This document shows positions 17,817-28,069 of a stretch of DNA of 64,000 nucleotides, piece after piece. The notes below the pieces were generated by a model. That model saw only the letters and a list, made by a program, of their open reading frames with translations. It ran no database searches and was not told the DNA's origin. Each line of letters opens with the position of its first letter. Within the stretch, counting starts at the first letter, position 1. The stretch is taken from assembly GCF_947501425.1 (NCBI RefSeq), contig NZ_CANMVN010000004.1, positions 186,001 through 250,000 of the forward strand, in the 5' to 3' direction. Source of the DNA: an uncultured Psychroserpens sp. Lineage in GTDB: Bacteria; Bacteroidota; Bacteroidia; Flavobacteriales; Flavobacteriaceae. Position numbers and translations under genes: made by a program.

Positions 17817-19172
17817 TTATTTGATCAACTCCTTAACCTCATCAAAATCCAAACCTCCATAATTACCAGAACTCATCAATAACAGAGCTTTATTATCGAA
17901 GTTCTGTGAGAACAGATACGATTTAAATTCGTCCGGATTGGTATAAATAATCAAATCATCGCGCTCAAAGGCATTAGCAATTTGTTCGTGAGTAACTTCT
18001 TCTAATTTTTTTATCTCTACAGCATGAGGCGAGTAAAACACAACAGCTACATCTGCGGCGTCTAAAGCGCCTTTGTATTCTTTTAAAAATTCGGCATTTA
18101 AACTACTGTAAGTATGCAACTCAAGACATGCCACCAAAGTTCGATCGCTGTATTGCTCTTTAACTGCTTTTGTTGTAGCTTCTACCTTACTGGGAGAATG
18201 AGCAAAATCTTTATAGGCCACACTTTTAGAACTTTCTGCAATTTTCTCTAAGCGTTTACTTGCCCCTTTAAATGTGGAAATAGCTTCATAAAAATCATCT
18301 TCATCAATACCCATATGCTGACAAATCCACTTAGCACCTGCCAAATTATTGAGGTTGTGTTTTCCGAAAACTTCAATGGGCAAATCACCTTCTGGTGTTG
18401 CCAATAGTGTTTTTCCATTCTCTACACGATATTCTGGCGTTTGATAGGCTAATTTCCGTATCGGGTTAGTACTAGCCTCTACCACCCGTTTTACTTCAGG
18501 ATCTTCTTCATTATAATTAATACTTCCACCATCAATAATACTATCAACAAATATCGAAAACTGCTCTACATAATTCTCATAGGTTGGAAAAACATTAATA
18601 TGATCCCATGCAATACCACTCAATAACGCAATATTAGGTTTATAGAGGTGAAATTTTGGTCGCCTGTCTATTGGTGAGCTCAAATACTCATCACCTTCCA
18701 ATACAATAAAATCATTATCCTCAGTGAGCTTTACCATGACATCAAATCCTTCTAATTGAGCACCAACCATATAATCTACATCTCTATCGTGATAATGCAT
18801 AACATGTAAAATCATTGACGTGATAGTTGTTTTACCATGACTTCCACCAATAACTACTCGTGTTTTATGTTTGGATTGTTCGTATAAAAACTCAGGATAA
18901 CTGTAGATTTTTAAATTGAGTTCTTGCGCTTTTAAGAGCTCAGGATTATCAGCCTTAGCATGCATCCCTAAGACAATAGCATCTAAGTTTGATGTAATTT
19001 TTTCTGGAAACCATCCAAATGTTTCAGGAAGTAATCCTTTAGCATCTAATCTTGATTTAGAAGGTTCAAAAATAGTATCATCACTTCCTGTGACTTGATA
19101 TCCTTTATTATGGAGTGCCAAGGCTAGATTGTGCATCGCACTTCCTCCAATAGCAATAAAATGTACGTTCAT
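17817..19172 (-). CDS. mpl: Mpl-type UDP-N-acetylmuramate:tripeptide ligase (Mur ligase family)
   Basis: Cytoplasmic ATP-dependent ligase that joins recycled L-Ala-gamma-D-Glu-meso-DAP to UDP-MurNAc in peptidoglycan recycling. 451 residues. N-terminal Rossmann domain MNVHFIAIGGSAMHNLALAL, P-loop VVIGGSHGKTTITS (G109-T116), central-domain LEGDEYLSSPIDRRPKFHLYKP and AWDHINVFPT, C-terminal KDFAHSPSKVEAT, all Mur-ligase marks; the AMHN start and DEYLSSPID favour Mpl over MurC. A -7 box lies 20 bases upstream of the ATG. Its presence implies meso-DAP peptidoglycan. Confidence 0.92.
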   Translation of the reverse strand: MNVHFIAIGGSAMHNLALALHNKGYQVTGSDDTIFEPSKSRLDAKGLLPETFGWFPEKITSNLDAIVLGMHAKADNPELLKAQELNLKIYSYPEFLYEQSKHKTRVVIGGSHGKTTITSMILHVMHYHDRDVDYMVGAQLEGFDVMVKLTEDNDFIVLEGDEYLSSPIDRRPKFHLYKPNIALLSGIAWDHINVFPTYENYVEQFSIFVDSIIDGGSINYNEEDPEVKRVVEASTNPIRKLAYQTPEYRVENGKTLLATPEGDLPIEVFGKHNLNNLAGAKWICQHMGIDEDDFYEAISTFKGASKRLEKIAESSKSVAYKDFAHSPSKVEATTKAVKEQYSDRTLVACLELHTYSSLNAEFLKEYKGALDAADVAVVFYSPHAVEIKKLEEVTHEQIANAFERDDLIIYTNPDEFKSYLFSQNFDNKALLLMSSGNYGGLDFDEVKELIK

Positions 19173-19192
19173 GTGTTGAATTTTGCAGTATC

Positions 19193-19200
19193 CAAATATA
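19193..19200 (-). promoter_or_regulatory. Bacteroidota -7 box TATATTTG for mpl
   Basis: Exact TAnnTTTG match on the minus strand, 20 bases before the mpl ATG; predicted leader ~14 bases. No convincing -33 element. Confidence 0.5.
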
Positions 19201-19252
19201 CTAATTGAAGTGCTAAGTAGGAAGTTGTTAGTGAGAAGTTTTAGATGAGAAT

Positions 19253-20209
19253 CTAAAGATGTTCTATGCGACGTTTTTCAGTCTTAAACACTTTGATTTT
19301 TGGCAAACTGGTTATGGCTTTATCAATCCATTTTAAGGCTTCTTCCTTATTTTTTTTATTCTTATTAATTTGAGCTAGCCGATAATACGCCCAGGCTTTA
19401 GGCACACCGTCTTTTGCCGAATAATTTTCAATGTATGTAAGTAAACATTGTTCACCTTTATCTAACTGAATATTATATTCTGCACACACTTTACCAATTT
19501 GATAGTGCATTGCATTTCGTTGATGCTTTTTACCAGAGGCTTCCAGATTTACGATGGCCTTTTCAGGTTTCTTTTCCTTTTCGTACAAACTCGTGAGTTT
19601 GTCATAACAGTTTAATGATCCACCTTCATTAATTGCCATCTTGTAATACTTTTCAGCTTGCTCTGGTTCATCGTCATACTCGTAAATATAGCCTTTAGCT
19701 AAATAGCCATCTACTTTAGAAAGCATCTCTAACTCGTTGGCATATTTAAACGATTTGCTTTTACTGCCTCCAACAATTCCAGGTAATTGCATATATAATT
19801 CAACCAATGCCCAACGGGTATCAATATGATTTGGATCCAATCTGGCTGCAGTTAGAAAGGCATCTTTGACATCTCCAATTATACCTAGTGCCTTCAACTT
19901 ACTCACACTAAGTGCCTTCATCCCTAGAGCACCTCCATATTTGTAATGATAATTTGCGTTTCTTGGCTCAAGCTTTGTAAGTTTTTTATAATTGATTATC
20001 GCGTCATCCCACTTTTTTTGATGACCATAGGCATCTCCCAAGAGTTCAATTCCCTCTTTATCATTTTGGTTCTCCCTTACATATTCTGAAAGTAATGTTT
20101 GCGCTTTTGAAAACTTCTTACTACTCAGTAATCGCTTAGCTTCATCAAGGCTAGAAGTCTGACTAATGCCTAAAATCGGAATTAAAAGAAATAAAAAAAT
20201 ATACTTCAT
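19253..20209 (-). CDS. Secreted tetratricopeptide-repeat protein
   Basis: 318 residues with a signal peptide (MKYIFLFLLIPILGISQ). At least six TPR units are visible between ~30 and 310 (AKRLLSSKKFSKAQTLLSEYV, GDAYGHQKKWDDAIINYKKLTKLEP, AEKYYKMAINEGGSLNCYDKLTSLY, AWAYYRLAQINKNKKNKEEALKWIDKAI). TPRs mediate protein interactions; no enzymatic domain is present. Periplasmic by prediction. It diverges from the alpha-2-macroglobulin gene (start to start ~180 bases), so a functional link through shared regulation is possible but unproven. Confidence 0.85.
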   Translation of the reverse strand: MKYIFLFLLIPILGISQTSSLDEAKRLLSSKKFSKAQTLLSEYVRENQNDKEGIELLGDAYGHQKKWDDAIINYKKLTKLEPRNANYHYKYGGALGMKALSVSKLKALGIIGDVKDAFLTAARLDPNHIDTRWALVELYMQLPGIVGGSKSKSFKYANELEMLSKVDGYLAKGYIYEYDDEPEQAEKYYKMAINEGGSLNCYDKLTSLYEKEKKPEKAIVNLEASGKKHQRNAMHYQIGKVCAEYNIQLDKGEQCLLTYIENYSAKDGVPKAWAYYRLAQINKNKKNKEEALKWIDKAITSLPKIKVFKTEKRRIEHL

Positions 20210-20391
20210 GTTATTACTTACGCAAAATGTATACCAATAGTTTCAGCATTGGTATTGTTTTTGATTTTCAATTTGTAAAGATAATGAGTTTACTTATTAA
20301 ATCATTAACTTCACTCATCCAAACGAAACAATACCTAATTTCTTGTTTCATTACATTGGATAAGGGATTAAATTTCCAAAAAAAATATTAT

Positions 20392-23300
20392 ATGAAATCA
20401 TTTATAAGTCTTTTAATGATCCTATGTTTCGCTAATTTCACAAATGCTCAAACTCCTGAAGATTATTCTGAGTTATGGAAAGAAGTGAACGATTTTGAAA
20501 GTAAGGGGTTACCAAAATCTGCTCTAAAAGTTGTAAAATCCATAGAGCAAAAAGCTAAAGCAAGTAAGAATACACCTCAAGAAATAAAGACACTACTTTT
20601 TAGAAGTAAGTATGCGCTAATTCTTGAAGAGGATGCGCAATTCAGTATTGTCAACGAATTTAAAGATGCTATTTCCACAAGCGAAGCTCCTACAAAGAAT
20701 GTTTTACAAAACATCCTGGCAACCTTATATTGGCAATATTTTAATCAGAACAGATGGAAATTTTACAATCGTACTAAAACCAGTGAAAAAGTTGATGAAA
20801 CAGATTTTAGAACCTGGGATCTGGAAACCTTGTTTGAAGATATTCACCAACTCTATAAACACTCACTGGAAAACGGACTCATTTTACAACAAACCAGTCT
20901 AAAGGATTATGATGCCATCATTAACAAACAATATGATTCTAAGACTTACAGACCATCACTATATGACCTTTTAGCACATAATGCCTTAGAATTTTATAAA
21001 ACTGATGAAAACACAATCACAAAACCCGCTTATAAATTTAAGATCGATAATCCTGAGTTTTTGGCTAATGCTGAACAATTTAAATTTCTGAAATTAACGA
21101 CTAAAGACTCAAGTTCTTTACAACTTCAAGCACTTAAAATTTATCAAAATCTCATCAAGTTTCACTCAAAAAACACAAGTCCAAAAGCATTGGTTGATGT
21201 AGATATCGAACGGTTGAACTATATCTACCAAAATGCGACTTTTGAAAACAAAGACCAACTATTATTAGAAACACTAAAAGAAGAAAGTAAGCGCTGGCAC
21301 TCTAATAAAACTGATGTTGCTACATTATATGATTTTGAGATTGCTAAAATTTATCAACGTCAAGGTGCGCAATACAAACCTAAAATCAATGAAGAACATC
21401 GTTGGAAACTCAAGGAAGCCCTGGCTATTTGCGATGCTGCCATCAAGGCTTTTCCAGACAGTATAGGTGCAGAACAATGTGAGATCTTAAAAGATCTGAT
21501 TTTATCACAATCACTACAAATTTTTACTGAAGATGTAGTAGCCATTAATGTTAATGCATTGTCACGTATTACCTATAAAAACTTAGCTGATATAGATTTT
21601 AAGATTGGAAAAGTAAGTGATGGTGATTTAAAAGTACTACGCTCCTACAACAGAATTCAAGATAAGTTGAAGATCTTGAATAAAATGACAGCTATCAAAA
21701 GTTGGACATCACAACTTAAAAATGAGAATGATTATCAATTGCACAGTACAGAAATTGCGATTCCTAAGTTAACAAACGGACGCTATATCATTTTTGGTCA
21801 GGTACAAAACAAAAACAACACCTTTGCATTTAAAGAGTTTCAAATTAGTAACATAGCTTATGCTCAAAAAGAACTAAAAGGAGACATCTATTATCAATTT
21901 TTCAATAGAGACAATGGTAAACCATTAGCCAATGCCGAGGTTGAACTCTCATACATTAAGAACTATGAAGGGGGTTACAAATCTGAATCTTACACGTCCG
22001 ACAGTAATGGTGAAATCCTCATTAACAGAAAACGCTATTCTCGTTCGCAAATCAAGTTACAAGTTAGTACTAAAGACGATACGGCTATCTTTGAGAACAT
22101 CTATTTAAATCGTTATTACGATCATCGAAATGACAGGTCAACCAATCGTATCAATAAAGGATTTTTATTTACCGACAGAAGCATATACAGACCAGGACAG
22201 ACCTTATATTTCAAAGGAATTATCATGACCACTAAAAATGATAATTCTGAATTACTCACAGATACCAATGTCAGTTTGACCCTATTCAACACCAATGGTG
22301 AAGAATTGAAAAAACTAGAACTTGTGAGTAATGAATTTGGTTCTGTTTCAGGAGAATTTGTACTGCCTGACGATGGTTTAACAGGTAATTTTTCTATGCG
22401 TTTAATTGGTAGCAATCTAAATGTCTACCATTCATTTTCGGTAGAAGAATACAAACGACCTAAGTTTGAAGCCAAATTCAATCCTGTTACTGAAACGTAT
22501 AAAGTTAACGATACTGTAACGGTAAAAGGTAATGCCCTAGCCTATGCTGGCAGTAATATCACAGATGCCAAAGTCGTATATCGTGTACACAGAAAAGTTC
22601 AATATCCTCGCTGGTACTATTGGTACAGACCTTACTTTAATAGTGAACCTCAGGAGATTACAAATGGTGAAACCTTGACAGATGCTGATGGCAATTTTAA
22701 CATAGAATTCAAAGCTATTCCTGATGAAAGTGTAGATAAAACATCACTACCTATTTTTAATTATGAAGTTACCGCTGATATCACTGATATTAATGGCGAA
22801 ACACGCAGCACAACAACTATTGTTAATGTTGGATATCATGCCATGACAGCTTCCATAGCTGTAAGACCACAATTAGATAAGAATAACAAAGATCATAAAA
22901 TAGGAATCGATACCAGAAACTTAAATGGTGAATTTGTGCCTGCAACTGGAACAATCAAGATCTATAAATTAAAAGCACCAAATACTGTATTAAGACCAAG
23001 ACCATGGAGCGCACCAGATTATCAAACGTTTTCTAAAGAAGCCTTTAAATCCTTATTTCCAAATGATGCTTACGATAATGAACACGATAGCAAAAACTGG
23101 GCAAATGGTGATCTGATATTTTCTGAAACTTTTGACACCTCAAAAGACAAAGCACTGGAGTTAGGACGTATCAAACGTTGGGACTCTGGAATGTATCGTA
23201 TCGTTTTAGAAAGTGAGGATCGCTTTGGTCAAATCGTCAAAGACCAAGCACATACCAGCTTATTTAGAAATGAAGATAACACCTTAGCCGACAACCAATT

Positions 23301-26300
23301 GTTTAGTGCTACAACAAACAAAAACGATTATCAGGTCAATGACACTGTTGAGTTGACTCTTGGCTCTTCGGCTTCTGATATGTTTGTAACTTTAGAAATT
23401 GAAAAAGCTCACAAGATCGTTAGCAAACAAATTGTAACATTGAACAACAATAAAAAAACCATTTCTATTCCTGTGAATTCTAAAGACCTTGGTGGTTTTG
23501 TCATTCATTACAACTATGCATTTAAAAATAGTTTTAAAAATGGAACGGTAAACATTTCTGTTCCGTATCCAAAAACCGATTTGGATATAGAAACGCTGAC
23601 TTTTAGAGACAAACTACAACCAGGAACCGACGAAACATGGAGTTTCAAGATCAAAGGTCCGAAAGGTGATAAAGTTTCCGCAGAATTACTTGCAAGTATG
23701 TATGATGCATCTCTAGATCAATTTAAACCACACAGCTGGTTTTTTAACCCAATCCAAAGATCTAATTACTATCCTGCACTCCGATTACGAACTGGTCAGA
23801 GTTTTACTAAAAATAATTTCACAATCCATAATCTGGATCGAGGTTATGCCGATTATGATGTTCAAAACTATGATACGCTTAATTTATTCGGACTCTATTT
23901 TAGTGATTATTACTACGGAAGACAGCAGTATCTCAGACGAACACGAATGGCAACACCTTCCACCTACTCGAGCAATACCATAAGCACTATAAAAAAAGGC
24001 TATGTTGAAGGCGTGATCAAAGATGATACTGGTGAGCCATTGCCTGGAGCAAACATAATTATTAAAGGCACCGAAACAGGAGCCACATCAGATTTTGATG
24101 GTGAGTTTTCATTGCAAGCGAAGGAAGGTGACGTTCTCGTTATTTCCTATATTGGATACTCTCAGTTAGAGATTAAGATCTCTAAAGCTAATTTCTTTGC
24201 CATTACCATGAATGGTGATATGGAATTGGATGAAGTGGTTGTTGCTGGTTATGCTACAACATCGGAAATGAAAAAATCTGTAGTAGCAGATAGTGTATCC
24301 ATAGAAGCTGAATCACTCGAAGACATGCCAAACGCCTCATTTACTCAAACACTTGCTGGACAAGCTCCAGGTTTAAATATTGACGAAGGTGAATGGTCTC
24401 CCAAAAATAGCACTAAAGAAAATCAAGAACAACAAAACTTTGATGATGTTAAGATCCGTAAGAATCTTCAGGAAACTGCTTTTTTCTTTCCGCAGTTACA
24501 AACAGATAAAGACGGACATGTGAGTTTTAACTTCACAACACCTGAAGCCTTAACCAAATGGAACCTGCAATTATTAGCACATAATAAGTCTTTAGAAAAT
24601 GTGACAACAACTTTAGAAACTGTCACTCAAAAAGAATTGATGGTCTTACCTAATGCGCCGCGTTTTTTACGTCATGGAGATCAAATATACATCAGTTCTA
24701 AAATTGCGAATCTTACTGAAAAAGCACTCAAAGGAACCGCAGTACTGCAGTTGTTTGATGCGCTTACAGGAACACCTATTGATAAAAAACTGTCTAATGC
24801 AGATAATCAGTTAGGGTTTACCGTATCTGCCAAAGGAAATACTAATGTCTCATGGCATCTCAACATCCCCTTTGATGTTGATGCTGTACAATATAAGATC
24901 ATTGCAAAAGCTGGTGATTTTAGTGATGGTGAGCAAAATGCTTTACCTGTATTAAGTAATCGGATGTTGGTTACCGAAACCTTACCCATGTGGATTAGGA
25001 GTAATGAAACACGCACCTTTACTTTAGACAAATTAAAAACAACGACCTCAACATCGCTCAAGCATCATAAGCTAACGCTTGAAATGACCTCAAATCCTGC
25101 GTGGTATGCTGTACAAGCCTTACCATATTTAATGGAATATCCTTATGAATGTTATGAGCAAACGTTCAGTCGCTATTATGCCAATGCGCTTGCAAGTCAT
25201 ATTGCCAATAGCAATCCGAGAATTCAAGAGGTGTTCAATCAATGGCGAAACACAGATGCGTTACTCAGTAATTTAGAGAAGAATCAGGAATTAAAATCCA
25301 TTCTTATTCAGGAAACACCATGGTTACGTGATGCACAAAGTGAAACCGAACAGAAAAAACGAATCGCGCTCTTATTTGACCTCAATAAAATGAATAATGA
25401 GTTATCAGCTGCGAAACGTAAACTCAAAAACGGACAAATGGGTAATGGTGCCTGGTCATGGTTTAATGGTGGACGACCAAATCGTTATATCACGCAACAT
25501 ATCATTACTGGCTTTGGTCATCTGGAAAAATTGGGTGTCACTACAAACGGAGAATCTCAAATGATCAATAAGGCGATTTCATATCTGGACGCTGAGTTTG
25601 TTAGAGAGTACAAAGACATTAAAAAATACAATCCGAAAGCCGATTTATCAAAAGATTATCTGTCTTACACACAATTGCATTATCTATATATGCGTAGTTT
25701 TTTCCCTGAAAACAAACCCTCGAAAGAGGTCAAAAGCATCATGAATTATTATCAGGGTCAGATTCAGAAATACTGGTTGAGTCGTTCGTTGTATGCTAAA
25801 GGTCTGATGGCATTAGTTGTAGACAGAATGGATGATAAAACCACTTCAGAAAAGATCTTAAAATCGTTACGCGAAACGAGCATCACCTCTGATGAACTTG
25901 GTATGTATTGGAAAGAAAACAGAAGTTCATGGTATTGGTATCAGGCGCCAATTGAAACGCAAGCCTTATTGATAGAAGCCTTTTCTGAAATTGAAAACGA
26001 TACAGCCACTATTGATAATTTAAAGATCTGGTTGTTGAAGAACAAACAAACCAACCGTTGGAAAACAACTAAAGCCACTACTGAAGCAGTTTATGCATTA
26101 TTACTACAAGGCAGTGATTGGTTAAGCGTTACCGACATGGTTGATGTGGTAATAGGAGGACAATCGATAGAGCCATCCAAACTGGAAGCCGTTAAAGTTG
26201 AAGCTGGAACGGGCTATTACAAAACCTCATGGACAGCCCCTGAAATTAAATCGGATATGGCTACTGTAACGCTCACTAAAAAAGGTGATGGTATTGCCTG

Positions 26301-26778
26301 GGGAAGTTTATACTGGCAATATTTTGAAGATCTGGATAAAATCACTTCAGCCGAAACACCTTTAAAACTGAAGAAAAAGCTGTTCAAAAAAATCAACACA
26401 GACACAGGTGAAGAGATAGTAGACATCACTTCTGAAACGGATTTGAAGGTAGGAGATCTGATTAGAGTACGTATTGAATTACGCAGTGATCGTGATATGG
26501 AATTTGTACATATGAAAGACATGAGAGCTGCTGGTTTAGAACCTGTAAATGTCTTGTCGCAATATAAATATCAAGATGGTTTAGGATATTATGAGAGTAC
26601 CAAAGACGCCTCTACAAACTTCTTCTTTGATTATTTACCAAAAGGCGTCTATGTCTTTGAATACGACCTAAGAGTTAATAATGCTGGAGATATGAGTAAT
26701 GGGATTACCACTATTCAAAGCATGTATGCTCCTGAGTTTAGTAGCCATAGTGAGGGTGTTAGAATCAAAGTTGAATAG
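20392..26778 (+). CDS. Giant alpha-2-macroglobulin family protein with SusC-like insert
   Basis: 2128 residues. Signal peptide MKSFISLLMILCFANFTNAQ fixes the start; the in-frame upstream extension of 55 codons lacks one. Bacterial A2Ms are periplasmic, thioester-bearing protease traps. MG2 is seen at ~590-690 (TDRSIYRPGQTLYFKG), the A2M/MG7 region at ~1355-1420 (ETAFFFPQLQTDKDGHVSFNFTTPEALTKWNLQLLAHNK), and the thioester motif PYECYEQT with Cys1587 and Gln1590, followed by the alpha-helical thioester domain and a C-terminal MG domain. Between MG modules, ~1203-1333 hold a carboxypeptidase-D-regulatory-like domain (VEGVIKDDTGEPLPGANIIIKGTE) and the start of a SusC plug (MELDEVVVAGYATTSEMKK, LAGQAPGLNI), i.e. 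the N-terminal module of TonB-dependent receptors without the barrel. One uninterrupted frame. Confidence 0.93.
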   Translation: MKSFISLLMILCFANFTNAQTPEDYSELWKEVNDFESKGLPKSALKVVKSIEQKAKASKNTPQEIKTLLFRSKYALILEEDAQFSIVNEFKDAISTSEAPTKNVLQNILATLYWQYFNQNRWKFYNRTKTSEKVDETDFRTWDLETLFEDIHQLYKHSLENGLILQQTSLKDYDAIINKQYDSKTYRPSLYDLLAHNALEFYKTDENTITKPAYKFKIDNPEFLANAEQFKFLKLTTKDSSSLQLQALKIYQNLIKFHSKNTSPKALVDVDIERLNYIYQNATFENKDQLLLETLKEESKRWHSNKTDVATLYDFEIAKIYQRQGAQYKPKINEEHRWKLKEALAICDAAIKAFPDSIGAEQCEILKDLILSQSLQIFTEDVVAINVNALSRITYKNLADIDFKIGKVSDGDLKVLRSYNRIQDKLKILNKMTAIKSWTSQLKNENDYQLHSTEIAIPKLTNGRYIIFGQVQNKNNTFAFKEFQISNIAYAQKELKGDIYYQFFNRDNGKPLANAEVELSYIKNYEGGYKSESYTSDSNGEILINRKRYSRSQIKLQVSTKDDTAIFENIYLNRYYDHRNDRSTNRINKGFLFTDRSIYRPGQTLYFKGIIMTTKNDNSELLTDTNVSLTLFNTNGEELKKLELVSNEFGSVSGEFVLPDDGLTGNFSMRLIGSNLNVYHSFSVEEYKRPKFEAKFNPVTETYKVNDTVTVKGNALAYAGSNITDAKVVYRVHRKVQYPRWYYWYRPYFNSEPQEITNGETLTDADGNFNIEFKAIPDESVDKTSLPIFNYEVTADITDINGETRSTTTIVNVGYHAMTASIAVRPQLDKNNKDHKIGIDTRNLNGEFVPATGTIKIYKLKAPNTVLRPRPWSAPDYQTFSKEAFKSLFPNDAYDNEHDSKNWANGDLIFSETFDTSKDKALELGRIKRWDSGMYRIVLESEDRFGQIVKDQAHTSLFRNEDNTLADNQLFSATTNKNDYQVNDTVELTLGSSASDMFVTLEIEKAHKIVSKQIVTLNNNKKTISIPVNSKDLGGFVIHYNYAFKNSFKNGTVNISVPYPKTDLDIETLTFRDKLQPGTDETWSFKIKGPKGDKVSAELLASMYDASLDQFKPHSWFFNPIQRSNYYPALRLRTGQSFTKNNFTIHNLDRGYADYDVQNYDTLNLFGLYFSDYYYGRQQYLRRTRMATPSTYSSNTISTIKKGYVEGVIKDDTGEPLPGANIIIKGTETGATSDFDGEFSLQAKEGDVLVISYIGYSQLEIKISKANFFAITMNGDMELDEVVVAGYATTSEMKKSVVADSVSIEAESLEDMPNASFTQTLAGQAPGLNIDEGEWSPKNSTKENQEQQNFDDVKIRKNLQETAFFFPQLQTDKDGHVSFNFTTPEALTKWNLQLLAHNKSLENVTTTLETVTQKELMVLPNAPRFLRHGDQIYISSKIANLTEKALKGTAVLQLFDALTGTPIDKKLSNADNQLGFTVSAKGNTNVSWHLNIPFDVDAVQYKIIAKAGDFSDGEQNALPVLSNRMLVTETLPMWIRSNETRTFTLDKLKTTTSTSLKHHKLTLEMTSNPAWYAVQALPYLMEYPYECYEQTFSRYYANALASHIANSNPRIQEVFNQWRNTDALLSNLEKNQELKSILIQETPWLRDAQSETEQKKRIALLFDLNKMNNELSAAKRKLKNGQMGNGAWSWFNGGRPNRYITQHIITGFGHLEKLGVTTNGESQMINKAISYLDAEFVREYKDIKKYNPKADLSKDYLSYTQLHYLYMRSFFPENKPSKEVKSIMNYYQGQIQKYWLSRSLYAKGLMALVVDRMDDKTTSEKILKSLRETSITSDELGMYWKENRSSWYWYQAPIETQALLIEAFSEIENDTATIDNLKIWLLKNKQTNRWKTTKATTEAVYALLLQGSDWLSVTDMVDVVIGGQSIEPSKLEAVKVEAGTGYYKTSWTAPEIKSDMATVTLTKKGDGIAWGSLYWQYFEDLDKITSAETPLKLKKKLFKKINTDTGEEIVDITSETDLKVGDLIRVRIELRSDRDMEFVHMKDMRAAGLEPVNVLSQYKYQDGLGYYESTKDASTNFFFDYLPKGVYVFEYDLRVNNAGDMSNGITTIQSMYAPEFSSHSEGVRIKVE

Positions 26779-26833
26779 CGTGTTCTGATGGTGAGTATTC
26801 TGAGGATAATAAAAGATTAAGATTCTTGAAATA

Positions 26834-26859
26834 AAAAGAGGCTCAAATGAGCCTCTTTT
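26834..26859. terminator. Bidirectional terminator between A2M gene and DinB gene
   Basis: Perfect 11-bp stem AAAAGAGGCTC / GAGCCTCTTTT around AAAT; A-rich left arm and T-rich right arm let it serve both convergent transcripts. Confidence 0.88.
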
Positions 26860-27408
26860 CTAATTAATTCGTTTTGTAATGAGTGCCAGTTGTCCCATAT
26901 GATTAGCTTGATGTTCCATAACATGAAACCATGCCCAATGGTTACTCATGTTTCCATTTTTTTCCTTAAACCATTTATCATCTTTTGTTTTTAGAAGTGC
27001 TTTGGTTTTAGCTCGTACCTCATCGTAGATCTCTAAATAATAGGAAATAGGCTTGCCTTTAAACTCTTGTCGTGCCTTCTCTCCAAGATTTAAAGCTGTA
27101 TTCCATTGTCGTCGTTCCTCAGCGTTGAAACCTCTTCCTTCAAAAGTATAAACCTGATAATAAGCTTCTGTGGCAGCTAAATGGTATATAATGGCACCTG
27201 GTGTATTGGCTTTATCATCTAAGAGGAAGTCGGTACCTTCCTGATCTAAATTAATAACATTACGCTCAACGCGTTTTTTCAAATTGTCTAACATAGAGAT
27301 CATCTGACCAATATCATCAGAATATCCTTTAGGAATGTCAATAACCGATTGCGCAAATACTGTTGTAGATGTCATTAAGAATACTAATAGAATTGATGTC
27401 GTTTTCAT
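26860..27408 (-). CDS. Secreted DinB-superfamily protein
   Basis: 182 residues. A signal peptide (MKTTSILLVFLMTSTTVFAQ) precedes a DinB-like four-helix bundle, which is unusual since most DinB proteins are cytoplasmic. Putative metal ligands are His in GAIIYHLAATEAYY and the pair in FHVMEHQANHMGQL. Members include metal-dependent thiol transferases and many unknowns. Gene stands between two terminator-like gaps; transcription from its own promoter (TATTTTTA near -7 position, 7/8 match) is likely. Confidence 0.82.
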   Translation of the reverse strand: MKTTSILLVFLMTSTTVFAQSVIDIPKGYSDDIGQMISMLDNLKKRVERNVINLDQEGTDFLLDDKANTPGAIIYHLAATEAYYQVYTFEGRGFNAEERRQWNTALNLGEKARQEFKGKPISYYLEIYDEVRAKTKALLKTKDDKWFKEKNGNMSNHWAWFHVMEHQANHMGQLALITKRIN

Positions 27409-27489
27409 GGTTGCTGTTTTAAATTCATTTAAAAATAAAACAAACTTTCTCTGAAAATATTATGATTAACAGGATGTTAACGTAAACAT

Positions 27490-28014
27490 TTATTTGGTTT
27501 CAGGAGGAAACCCTTCAAGTACTTTATCGACAACGGTCTTAAAATGAGCCTCTCGTTTTTCGGGAGACCAATTCTCTCTATAATCGGCAACTGCAATAGC
27601 TTGCCAGAACAATCCAACACTACTATCATCTATGAAGTCAAAAACAATCTCTCTTTGCATTTGAGATTGACCAATGGGTAATCCTATTGAAATTCCACCA
27701 CCTACATTACGCCCTGTACCTCCAAGTCCGACAGCAACATTATTATTAGGTTGTTCCTGAAATTCTGAACTCTTAATATCAATTATAAAATTAGGCGTTT
27801 CTGATAATGAATAGCCTCTACTCTGCATGGCTTGATTCAATACATCTACAAGACGTTTGGTATCTAGCTCGCTTAATCCTGTGTTAAGATCGGTGTAGTA
27901 GTTATAGGTTTTATAGTTTTCAAAATTTGTGCTTTTCTCGTAGTCATAACTCACATGAACAGGTGCACAGGACATGATGAGAAGAAGGATTAAAAGTTTG
28001 GGTAAATGCTTCAT
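27490..28014 (-). CDS. DUF4136 lipoprotein
   Basis: 174 residues; lipobox MSC at Cys16 (LLIMSCAPVHVSYDYEKSTNFENYKTYNYY). VSYDYEKSTNFENYKTYNY, LDTKRLVDVLNQAMQSRGY, NFIIDIKSSE and the Gly-rich strand GLGGTGRNVGGGISIGLPIG are hallmarks of DUF4136, a widespread envelope lipoprotein family of unknown function. Length normal. Separated from obgE upstream by the structured element at 28070-28165. Confidence 0.88.
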   Translation of the reverse strand: MKHLPKLLILLLIMSCAPVHVSYDYEKSTNFENYKTYNYYTDLNTGLSELDTKRLVDVLNQAMQSRGYSLSETPNFIIDIKSSEFQEQPNNNVAVGLGGTGRNVGGGISIGLPIGQSQMQREIVFDFIDDSSVGLFWQAIAVADYRENWSPEKREAHFKTVVDKVLEGFPPETK

Positions 28015-28069
28015 TACTTTTTATTTTAAAGATACTAAAAAAACATCTTTAACACATAACTTTAACGTT

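Noticed and set aside
20227-20391. In-frame upstream extension of the alpha-2-macroglobulin gene
   Set aside because: It lacks a signal peptide, while the ATG at 20392 gives a clean one; the extension lies in the divergent promoter gap.
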